DNA of 64,000 nt from CAJXMH01 sp040220135 (GTDB lineage: Bacteria; Bacteroidota; Bacteroidia; Flavobacteriales_E; Vicingaceae), in the NCBI GenBank assembly GCA_040220135.1, contig JAVJTT010000021.1, positions 186,001 to 250,000 on the forward strand, written 5' to 3'. Both the position numbers and the translations under genes were made by a program. This document shows, one piece after another, positions 45,090 to 53,222 of the stretch (position 1 is the stretch's first letter; each line of letters begins with the position of its first letter). Under the pieces are notes generated by a model. It worked only from the letters and a program-made list of their open reading frames with translations. It had not been told where the DNA came from and did not search any database.

Positions 45090-46838
45090 ATGAAAAACTC
45101 ATTTCTGCTTTTTACACTGATCAACTTAATAGTTGCGTGTGACCAAGTAAGTCAAAAAAGTAAAAACAAAAGTACTGTAACCAAATCAAGCTTGAATGAT
45201 CCTTATTCAAATAGCATGGTTGAAAGTCAATACTTTGATGTATCAACTGAGACAGATACTATTATCGAGGGCAAAAATGGAACAATTATACAAGTACCAC
45301 AAGGAGCTTTTAAAGATGAAAATGGAAATATAGTTACAGGTAATGTTCAATTAGAATTGGCAGAACCTGAATCTTTAGATGAGTTTTTGCTTTCGGGTAT
45401 TTCTTCTAAATCAGGGAATGAATTGTTGGAATCGAAAGGAGTGTTTTATCTAAATGCCTCACAAAATGGCAAGCAGCTTTTTATCAATAAAGAAACTCCC
45501 ATTTATATTGAAAAAGCAATAGAAAAAGGTAATAAAGGTGATGTGGTCATTTTTCAAGGTAATAAAGAAAAGGATGGTCAAATTAATTGGGTTGAATCAA
45601 AAGTTGCAGAAAAGTACTTAACTCCAGTTGACATGAGCCTGATTGATTATTTGCCAATCGGATTTGAAGAAGAAGTTAAAGCTGGTATGCCTTTTCGGTC
45701 TTATGACAAGGCGACAAGTAAGTTAGTTGATAGCCTTTACTATAGCTTGTTTCATTCAGTTCCTTTACTTCAAACAGATAATGCTAGTAACTCTTTATTG
45801 GCTCAACTAGAAGAGGAAGGTTATGCTGATTCTTCAGACACTTTGCCTTGTGGTATTGATCCTGCCACTATTAAGACCATTAGACTAAATAAATTTGAAG
45901 GCACTTTATTTGCCACTAAAGCATTTGAATTAAGACTTCAAGCTATCTTTAAATCTTGCAACAATAGTCTATTGCAACTTTATTTGGAAAATGCAGATAA
46001 GAACTTATGGCAAATCGATGCAATGGCGGCCAAAGCACTGGGTGAGTCACATGAGATGTACAATCAATTTATGTCTTTTTCAGATGAAAAGTTGACCAAG
46101 GTAAAACAAACTCAACTAACTAAAAATTTGGCCGCTTTCTACAAAAGAAAATTTGAGAAAATTCAAAAAGAGTTAAAACACCTAAGAAACGAGTCAAATA
46201 AAGAACTTCAAAAGAAAAATGAGGTAGCACAAGAAAAACAAGCAAAATATTTAGACTTATTAAGAAAGCGTGAAAAGTACCGTATGAACAAGTTCGGCTT
46301 TGAGTTGACTGAATTCGGTTGGTATAATGGAGCCATTTATGTGGAAGATCTAGAAAAATTTATTTTAGAAGTAAGGGTATTAAAAGGGGACCAATTTGAT
46401 AGAGTTCATACTTACATCGTCAATAATAAAATCAACAGTCTATTTTCTATGATTTCAGATAATCAGGTTTTGTTTAACAGAGGATACAATGAAGACAAGT
46501 ACCTCTTGATGTGGAAAGAGCAAATGGCCGATGCTATTGTAATTGCATACAAAGGGGAGGAGGTCTATTTTGAAAAGCAAGAGTTTCGAGTATCTACTGA
46601 CGTACCTGCATTATTGACATTTAATCCGCCTAGAATATCAAAGAAAGAATTACGTCGCAAGCTCAAAGGTGATTTTTGGAATAAAAGAGAGAACCGCATT
46701 AAAGTTGATTTAGAATTCCAAGCCTTTTTTGGCAAAGAGAAGAAACGTCAAAAACGCTTGAGAAATGAACGTAAGTTCATAAACAAATTAAGGCAAAAGG
46801 CTTTTGCATGTTGTGCTGAGCCATTAGGAGCAGAGTGA
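45090..46838 (+). CDS. Large lipoprotein with beta-sandwich N-terminal domain and Lys/Glu-rich helical region
   Basis: The 582-residue protein has an SPII leader (about 1-17, LIVAC with lipid Cys17). Residues about 48-160 look like a ZU5-like or carboxypeptidase-regulatory-like sandwich (GTIIQVPQGAFKDENGNIVTG, LESKGVFYLNASQNGKQL). Residues about 340-400 are a strongly charged coiled coil (FEKIQKELKHLRNESNKELQ). The last third is again mixed alpha/beta. The family is unknown to me. It lies between two copies of the boundary repeat and may be cargo of the mobile region, although its base composition is closer to core genes than the defence operon. Confidence 0.78.
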   Translation: MKNSFLLFTLINLIVACDQVSQKSKNKSTVTKSSLNDPYSNSMVESQYFDVSTETDTIIEGKNGTIIQVPQGAFKDENGNIVTGNVQLELAEPESLDEFLLSGISSKSGNELLESKGVFYLNASQNGKQLFINKETPIYIEKAIEKGNKGDVVIFQGNKEKDGQINWVESKVAEKYLTPVDMSLIDYLPIGFEEEVKAGMPFRSYDKATSKLVDSLYYSLFHSVPLLQTDNASNSLLAQLEEEGYADSSDTLPCGIDPATIKTIRLNKFEGTLFATKAFELRLQAIFKSCNNSLLQLYLENADKNLWQIDAMAAKALGESHEMYNQFMSFSDEKLTKVKQTQLTKNLAAFYKRKFEKIQKELKHLRNESNKELQKKNEVAQEKQAKYLDLLRKREKYRMNKFGFELTEFGWYNGAIYVEDLEKFILEVRVLKGDQFDRVHTYIVNNKINSLFSMISDNQVLFNRGYNEDKYLLMWKEQMADAIVIAYKGEEVYFEKQEFRVSTDVPALLTFNPPRISKKELRRKLKGDFWNKRENRIKVDLEFQAFFGKEKKRQKRLRNERKFINKLRQKAFACCAEPLGAE

Positions 46839-46870
46839 AAGTAGAGTTTTACAAGTCATTAAAAAGGATT

Positions 46871-46934
46871 ATTATGTTAAATAACGAAATCTAAAAGGCC
46901 TTGCCTTCGGCAGGCAGGCGCTAGCCTGAAAGAA
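46871..46934. repeat. Boundary repeat, copy 2
   Basis: Same two blocks as copy 1 but separated by a REP-like palindrome. The short core ATTATGTTAAATA also occurs at 47672-47684, with one base less at 37562-37573, and partly at 44570-44581. Confidence 0.78.
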
Positions 46935-46960
46935 ATGCGGGCCGGCGCTGTGTGAATGGC

Positions 46961-47022
46961 TAAATGCTTAGTAATACATTAAAGGCGTTTACGTTTTACT
47001 TTAATAGAATTACTTGCATTTA
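46961..47022. repeat. 62-bp interrupted perfect hairpin
   Basis: TAAATGC, AGTAAT and ATTAAAG on the left arm pair in order with CTTTAAT, ATTACT and GCATTTA on the right arm, with small unpaired bases between the blocks and a 14-base loop. It has no T run and could fold as single-stranded DNA or as RNA. Confidence 0.7.
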
Positions 47023-47734
47023 GACAGAGCGCGCGGAAGCTTATTTCTTTCTTGATTTTTTGGCTCTTTTTTATCAAAGAAAAAAGAGCATATAAACCAA
47101 TTCAGCGAGCGTTAAGCACAAAAAATGCGAAAAAGCCTTAACATTAAGGCAAACGCATTTTTGCATGCAAGCGAGCTTCCAACATTTTTTTCCGGGGCGG
47201 GCAAGAATAAATTTTAAACAAACGTGGGATTGGCTAAACGAATTTCTAATTGCATTTCCTTGCCATATTTAAAACAAATTAAGCCTAAGTACAAGAATAA
47301 GCCAATTGGGGCTATTTACCGGTTAGGCTGAGTTCCCGCAACAGCGGGACGATGACATAATGTAAATTATAGGACACAAGCTAACGAGAACTTCATTTAA
47401 AGGCTTGGGCAGGAAGTGCGAATTATTTACCTGAGCGATCAGGCGAACGAGGAACGAGTGAAGACATAATATGCATTATAGGTGACAAAAGTATTTCCAA
47501 ATCTTTCTAATACCTGAAATCAATTTATCAAAACCTGAACGACGTATATGGTAATGATTTACGGAGTAATTGATATGACAATTTATATAGTTTTTATTTG
47601 TGTGCATAACATCAGGTTTTGGACTTAAACAGCAATAATAAGGAAATTCCTGCTTTTGTCCTATAATTAATATTATGTTAAATAGTGATTTTTAGTAAGT
47701 AGGAGAATGTGCCCCGTTCTTCAGTTACTTACTG

Positions 47735-48145
47735 TTATAAAAATTTAGAGACTGCTTTCCCGCTTTGGTGATAAATTTCTATCCAATACATTCCCGGAGA
47801 CAAGTTTGAAACATCAATTTGTTCCTGAACTTGAATGATAAACTATCTTTCCAACACTGGAAGGAGTCATTAATTCTGTTGGGTAATTCGCTTAGGATTT
47901 GAAAGTGTTATGAAATCCTCTGCCGGATTTGTGTAGATCTAAAATGATTCCTCTAGCCCAAGCGTACTTTGCACCCTGAAACTTAGAGTATCTTGATAAC
48001 TGATGGTAAAGGCCGGTGTGCAAGGTCCAAAGCCACCATGATGAGTTAATGTAGTTAATGAAAATGTGAAAGTATAATTTTCACTATTTAGGCTACTTAA
48101 TTGAAAAGTATTGGTTACAAAGCAGAGAGCCGCTGCCAAGCCCAT
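47735..48145 (-). pseudogene. Decayed small T9SS-sorted protein gene
   Basis: The frame from ATG 48145 gives 68 residues ending LGLEESF and TAG. Past this stop the same frame reads IYTNPAEDFITLSNP, a T9SS sorting-domain start (usually YPNP). After a further frame change it reads DVSNLSPGMYWIEIYHQSG and KFL with a TAA at 47735, the sorting-domain end. So one small secreted protein gene has at least one nonsense codon and one or more indels. Confidence 0.75.
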
Positions 48146-48178
48146 GAGTATTTTGAATTATAGGCTTAATTTAGACGC

Positions 48179-51100
48179 ATGAAACTGATCAATCGATTCT
48201 CTTTATCTCTTTTGCTTACTGCATTAAGCTTAAACACATTTTCACAACCATTCCTTACGGAAAAATCAATCTCGGTAACCTATAATATGCGTCAATGGGT
48301 AGACGCTGCCGACTTAGATAATGATGGTGATCAGGACGTTGTCGGCTTTTCTGCAAATGGTCAAATGATGTGGCTTGAACATAGAAACCCAGAAACGTTT
48401 GTAGCCCATATTGTCGCTCCTCGATATTTAAAGTTGCCGCTAGCTACTTATTGCCGCGATATGAACAACGACGGTTTAACGGATATCATTTCTGTTTCTT
48501 CCCAAGATTGGATTGTTGGTTGGTATGAAAACTTAGGAAATAAGCAATTCTCAAGCGTTCAAATTATTGATGAGTTTAGTCGAGCTCCCCAAGATGCTGT
48601 TACGGCCGATTTTGACAATGACGGTGACCTAGATGTACTGGCTGTTTTTTTAAACCAAATGAATTGGTACGAGAATTTTGGTAATGGTACTTTCTCTAAC
48701 CGTAACGTCATCACCTCTTATGGCACAAGAACTCCCCTAGCCTCTGATGTGGATAGTGATGGCTTTTTAGATATTGTCTACAGCGGTGGTTCTGCTTTGT
48801 ATTGGATGCGTAATCTAGGAAATAAAACCTTTGGTTCATTTCAGCAAATTGGTTCCGATCCGAATACCTATGCCGCTTGTGCCTTAGACATCGATAATGA
48901 TGGAGATGATGATTATGCAGTAGCGTCACAAGGCAATCAAGATATTGCATGGTTTGAAAACTTAGGTAGCGGTAATTTCTCAAATCGTCAAGTGATTACG
49001 TCCAATTTAGGTTTCAACTACAGCATAAAAGCTGTTGACCTTGATGCAGATGGCTATCAGGATTTGGTGGTTCCGTCTTCGGGAGATCAAGCCATCGTTT
49101 GGTTTGCTAATCAACAAAACAAAAGTTTTGGGGCCAAACAAAGTATTGCCGATCAAATTGGCTTTGTTCGTGATGCCGCTCTTGCAGATATGGATGGAGA
49201 CAATCAACTGGATGTGGTGGCTTCTATCATAAACAATGGCTCAGAAGTCGCTTGGTACAAAAACAATAGTGTACCTGCTAATTGGTCCAAAACCGCTATC
49301 TATGGAGGCTTAAATGGGGTGAGCAGCGTAGTTAGTAGAGACGTTGACAATGACGGCGATCCCGATATTATCTTTGGCTCCTTTGGAGAAGATAAAGTGG
49401 GCTATTATGAAAACCTTGGCAACAACAACTTCTCTACCCAACGCATTGTCAGTCAAAGTGCTGACGGAGTTAATGAGGTAAATGCCGGTGATCTTGACAA
49501 CGATGGCGACATAGACCTGGTTTCTGTTTCTAGAGAAGATCGAAAGGTCGCATGGTATGAGAACTTAGGGAATGGAAACTATGGGACTCAAAATATTGTC
49601 ACCACTAACCTCCTCAATCCTTATGAAATTAAAATTGCTGACCTTGACAACGACGGTAATCATGACCTACTAGTCAGTTCTTTCGATGACCAAAAATTGA
49701 GTAGTATAACAAACAATGGCAATAAAACTTTTGCTGCTCCTAATACCATCGCCACCAATCAGGTTTTGGTTCGAAACATTGCCGTAGGTGATTTAAACGG
49801 AAATAACTATTTAGATGTAGTTTGTCCTCCGGCAAGCAGCATCAGATGGTATACCAATCAAAACGGCACCGGCTTTTCCACTTCCAACGTTTTAGGAATA
49901 GCCCCCGGCAATGCCTATTTCTGGGGCGTTGACATTGGTGATGTAGACAACGACAATGATCAGGATATCGTGGCTTCTTTAAACCGAGGAGCAGAAATTG
50001 TGCTTTTTGAGAATAACAACAATACCGGCTTTGCTTCAGCGGTGAACATTGCAACAAACATTCCTGATCCGGCACGTATTTATTTAGCCGATTTAGATGA
50101 TGATGGTTTGAAGGATATGGTCGCCTTGGCCTTAGGTGATCTCTCTGTATCATGGTTTAAGAACTTAGGGAACCGAAACTTTGGGAGCCGTCAAATGCTT
50201 TCCGATAGCGTAAACTACGGTTCTGGAGTAGCCATTGTAGATACCGATTTAGATGGAGACTTGGATTTGATCGTAGGGACTTTTAATTCCTACCGCATTG
50301 TCTTGTTTGAAAACTACCGCAACCGACGTACTGAAGTAGCTTTTCAAGCTTGTGATAGCTTGGTTAGTCCTAGCGGAAGTTTTACAGTTTACAATTCAGG
50401 AACATATACCGATACCTTGCCTAGTTTTTATGGCGGCGACAGTATCATCGTGATGCAAACTACCATTCATCGCTCTACCCTTGATACAGTAAATGTAAGT
50501 TCTTGCAGCCCTTACACCACACCCCTGGGTCGTATTTTAGACTCCACTCAAATCGCTTTTGATACCCTTTATTCCATCAACAATTGTGATTCCGTTATTC
50601 GAACAAATTATGTGCGATTAGAAAACAGTAATAGCGCCTATACTGTAACCTCTTGTGAAGCGCACACCTCCCCTTCTGGCAAAGTGTTTACTACCACCGG
50701 AACTTATGCTGATACCGTTGCCAATGCAGCGGGCTGCGATTCTATTTTAAGTATACAGTACAATCGATTGGAAGAAACTGATACCACTTTTTATGTAGGC
50801 TCTTGTTTTCAGGATACTACTTTATTTGGCACTTTAATGCCTAACACGGGCATTTACATCGACACATTAGTAAATGTCGCGGGTTGTGACTCTTTGGTGA
50901 AGACTAATTTTACTCGCTATCAGGCAAGCATCAATAGTCTCAATCAATCCTCATGCAAAGCTGAAATCGCACCTTGGGGCAAACTGATGGATAGCAGCGG
51001 AATCTATTATGATACCCTTGCCAATCAGTACGCTTGTGATTCTATTATCGAGCTAAACTTTATGTTAGTACCCATTGATACTTCTGTGAGTAAAATTGCG

Positions 51101-51535
51101 GCTTACTTGACAGCGAATGAGCCTGCAGCCACATTATATGAATGGTACAATTGTGAAACGGATACCCTTACTCAATCGAGTAGTGATCCTATTTTCGTTC
51201 CCCTTAAAAATGGACATTACAGAGTGGTTATAAGTAGTCGGGGCTGTGTTGATACCTCTAACTGTATTCGCATTACCAATGTGGGTTTAAAAGAGTGGAA
51301 TCAGGAAATTACTTTTAACCTTTATCCCAATCCAAGTTCAGTCGCTGTCTTTTTAGAAATGCCTTCAACTTCAATTGGTGAGCAAGTCTTCATTTATTGT
51401 TTGAAAGGAAAAATAGTACATCAAGAGAGAATTATTCAACCCAAAACTAGGCTTGATCTATGGCATTTAAATACCGGGGTTTATTATCTAAAGTATGGAG
51501 AAAAAGCCACCAAGCTTTTTATTCAAAAACCCTAA
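48179..51535 (+). CDS. Large T9SS-sorted FG-GAP/VCBS repeat protein with Cys modules
   Basis: The 1118-residue protein has a signal peptide (about 1-22). From 30 to about 715 it is a chain of about 14 FG-GAP/VCBS-type propeller repeats, each with a Ca-binding loop such as DLDNDGDQD, DFDNDGDLD or DVDNDGDPD and a WYENLGN block. From about 720 to 960 come five modules of about 45 residues with the pattern SC, xPxG, G-x-Y-x-DTL, then GCDS. A T9SS type A sorting domain closes it (about 1045-1118: NLYPNPSSVAVFLEM, TGVYYLKYG). It is probably a surface adhesin or carbohydrate-binding protein needing calcium. Confidence 0.92.
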   Translation: MKLINRFSLSLLLTALSLNTFSQPFLTEKSISVTYNMRQWVDAADLDNDGDQDVVGFSANGQMMWLEHRNPETFVAHIVAPRYLKLPLATYCRDMNNDGLTDIISVSSQDWIVGWYENLGNKQFSSVQIIDEFSRAPQDAVTADFDNDGDLDVLAVFLNQMNWYENFGNGTFSNRNVITSYGTRTPLASDVDSDGFLDIVYSGGSALYWMRNLGNKTFGSFQQIGSDPNTYAACALDIDNDGDDDYAVASQGNQDIAWFENLGSGNFSNRQVITSNLGFNYSIKAVDLDADGYQDLVVPSSGDQAIVWFANQQNKSFGAKQSIADQIGFVRDAALADMDGDNQLDVVASIINNGSEVAWYKNNSVPANWSKTAIYGGLNGVSSVVSRDVDNDGDPDIIFGSFGEDKVGYYENLGNNNFSTQRIVSQSADGVNEVNAGDLDNDGDIDLVSVSREDRKVAWYENLGNGNYGTQNIVTTNLLNPYEIKIADLDNDGNHDLLVSSFDDQKLSSITNNGNKTFAAPNTIATNQVLVRNIAVGDLNGNNYLDVVCPPASSIRWYTNQNGTGFSTSNVLGIAPGNAYFWGVDIGDVDNDNDQDIVASLNRGAEIVLFENNNNTGFASAVNIATNIPDPARIYLADLDDDGLKDMVALALGDLSVSWFKNLGNRNFGSRQMLSDSVNYGSGVAIVDTDLDGDLDLIVGTFNSYRIVLFENYRNRRTEVAFQACDSLVSPSGSFTVYNSGTYTDTLPSFYGGDSIIVMQTTIHRSTLDTVNVSSCSPYTTPLGRILDSTQIAFDTLYSINNCDSVIRTNYVRLENSNSAYTVTSCEAHTSPSGKVFTTTGTYADTVANAAGCDSILSIQYNRLEETDTTFYVGSCFQDTTLFGTLMPNTGIYIDTLVNVAGCDSLVKTNFTRYQASINSLNQSSCKAEIAPWGKLMDSSGIYYDTLANQYACDSIIELNFMLVPIDTSVSKIAAYLTANEPAATLYEWYNCETDTLTQSSSDPIFVPLKNGHYRVVISSRGCVDTSNCIRITNVGLKEWNQEITFNLYPNPSSVAVFLEMPSTSIGEQVFIYCLKGKIVHQERIIQPKTRLDLWHLNTGVYYLKYGEKATKLFIQKP

Positions 51536-51650
51536 CTTTTGAGAATAATCAACAAGGCTTCTCAATTTTTGCTTGTAATCTTTTTTAAGAATGAATTTCA
51601 GGACCCATTACTTCTTTCAAGCTGTGCGGATAATTTCATAGCTTTGAATA

Positions 51651-52058
51651 ATGCTAGAAACTCTTGCTCAAATAGCAGCTTTACTTGCCGTATTTCTATT
51701 CCTTCCGGCCTTTCTCAATGCCTTTCTAATCTTGAAAGAATACCGAGTATCTTCTTTGCGTTTTGCATCTTATTACAAATTGCTGCTTTTTCAAGTCTTA
51801 ATGCATTCTCTGTTTTTGTTTGCCGCCTTGTTTTACTATCAATTCAAAACAGCTTTTATCGTGCACAGCTTTTCCATGCTGCCCATTTATGCCCTTTTGC
51901 TTTTCCGTTTGTCGCACTTAAAGTGGCATAGACAACGAAACTTTGCAGTGCAAAAAGCCATCATGGAAGATGAACAGGCTGAGGCCGCTAAAGCGAAACA
52001 AAAGAAATTACTCCAAAAGCTGCGCTTTAAGGTGAATCGAAAAAGCCAGTGGCATTAA
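51651..52058 (+). CDS. Small two-to-three helix membrane protein
   Basis: A 135-residue protein with hydrophobic helices at about 5-27, 44-62 and 66-86, followed by a positively charged, Lys/Gln/Ala-rich tail (EDEQAEAAKAKQKKLLQKL) likely in the cytosol. I prefer this frame over the overlapping one from 51539, which lacks normal protein composition. No family recognised. Convergent with the metal-efflux operon, three bases from its end. Confidence 0.65.
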   Translation: MLETLAQIAALLAVFLFLPAFLNAFLILKEYRVSSLRFASYYKLLLFQVLMHSLFLFAALFYYQFKTAFIVHSFSMLPIYALLLFRLSHLKWHRQRNFAVQKAIMEDEQAEAAKAKQKKLLQKLRFKVNRKSQWH

Positions 52059-52060
52059 AT

Positions 52061-53221
52061 CTAATGGTGATGTCCGCCGCCTTCGTTTTCCCCGATAAAG
52101 TGGTAAGCCCCGGCTAGCACTTTTTGATTTACCGTTTCACCGTTCTTGCGCTCAAAGGCAATTTGTCCGTCTTTCTCTTCGATCACATCAATGGCATAGC
52201 GATCAAAAAGCAGTTTACCTTCCTTTTCTTCCAGTTTCACCAAAAGATAGGTCTTGCCCTCTATCTCATAAACTGCCTCGCTAGGCACTGATTGATAGCT
52301 TTCTTCGCCTACCACAATTTCTGCTTCTACAAACATGCCCACCGCTAAGTGTAAACTGTCAACCCCATCTAAATGACCGTGTACTTTCACACTTCTTTTC
52401 TCTTTTTCCAAGAGGTTGCCAATTAAATGCACTTCTCCCCTTCTTTTTTGAGCGCTCAATTCTGGCAAGCGGAAGATGATTTCCTGATGCTTCTTCACTT
52501 TCAAAATGTCTTTCTCAAACACATCCAATTCCAAGTGCATGTGGTCGGTGTCCAAGATTTCCATTAAAGCTTCCGTCGGATTTACATAGGTTCCTTTGCT
52601 AATGTTTACCATGGCAATGGTTCCGGTAATGGGCGATTTGATCTGAATCCGCGAGCTGATCTTCTCCGTACTCAATTGAGTGGCTTCAATGCCAATTAAA
52701 CTCAGCTTTTCCGCCAAGCTCTTCTGCTTCGCTTTGGCTTTTTTTAAGTCGCTCTCGATCTTCTGAAAGTCCTTGGTCGAATTGATGTTTTCTTTCTGCA
52801 ATTCTACTTGGCGCTCATAATCGGCTTGTAAGTACTTCAGCTCAGCTTGAGTATTCAAATATTGCTCTTGCAATTCGGCATAGTCGGGGTTTTCTAAGCT
52901 CACCAACACTTGTCCTTTTTCCACAAAGTCGCCCACCAAAAGCGGACTTTCTTTCACATAGCCGCCCATAATGGCGGTAATCTTTGCTCGGTTTTGGGGC
53001 GGCACATCGATGCTTCCATTGCATACTATGCTTTGCTTTACACGGATTGTTTTAGGGGCGATCAATTGCATTTCATTGCTTTCAAATTGCGTCTCACTAA
53101 TTTGAAAATGCTCTTCTGCCGTAGTCTTTTCGGAAGTTTCTTGTTCCTCTTCTGACTGACAAGCCACTATGCTGAAAAGCATAAAAAGCAGGATGGTGTT
53201 TTGATATATAGTTCGGTTCAT
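52061..53221 (-). CDS. Periplasmic adaptor of an RND heavy-metal efflux pump, His-tailed lipoprotein
   Basis: Membrane-fusion (CzcB/CusB-like) subunit joining the inner-membrane pump to the outer-membrane channel. An SPII leader (VACQSEEEQE) anchors it. A lipoyl/barrel-sandwich half (GGYVKESPLLVGDFVEKGQVL) is split by a helical hairpin (about 120-180) and its second half carries IQIKSPITGTIAMVN; then a beta-barrel and a membrane-proximal domain. The C-terminus ends GGGHHH, a possible metal site. It lies one base downstream of the pump gene, last in the operon. Confidence 0.93.
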   Translation of the reverse strand: MNRTIYQNTILLFMLFSIVACQSEEEQETSEKTTAEEHFQISETQFESNEMQLIAPKTIRVKQSIVCNGSIDVPPQNRAKITAIMGGYVKESPLLVGDFVEKGQVLVSLENPDYAELQEQYLNTQAELKYLQADYERQVELQKENINSTKDFQKIESDLKKAKAKQKSLAEKLSLIGIEATQLSTEKISSRIQIKSPITGTIAMVNISKGTYVNPTEALMEILDTDHMHLELDVFEKDILKVKKHQEIIFRLPELSAQKRRGEVHLIGNLLEKEKRSVKVHGHLDGVDSLHLAVGMFVEAEIVVGEESYQSVPSEAVYEIEGKTYLLVKLEEKEGKLLFDRYAIDVIEEKDGQIAFERKNGETVNQKVLAGAYHFIGENEGGGHHH

Positions 53222-53222
53222 C

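Larger units (their letters stand above)
46839..47734. repeat. Noncoding block of inverted and direct repeats, right edge of the island
   Basis: No gene. Contents: boundary repeat copy 2 (46871-46934) with a REP-like palindrome inside (46899-46918); a 62-bp interrupted hairpin 46961-47022; a hairpin 47063-47089 (GCTCTTTTTT/AAAAAAGAGC); a nested hairpin 47121-47162; and three copies of a 22-25-bp motif with ACATAAT and ATTATAGG at 47354-47376, 47463-47487 and, inverted, 47657-47678. Confidence 0.75.

Noticed and set aside
51539..51931. 130-residue frame overlapping the small membrane protein at 51651-52058
   Set aside because: Its composition (Ser/Cys/Phe-rich without pattern) looks like an out-of-frame reading; the overlapping frame has normal membrane helices and a charged tail.
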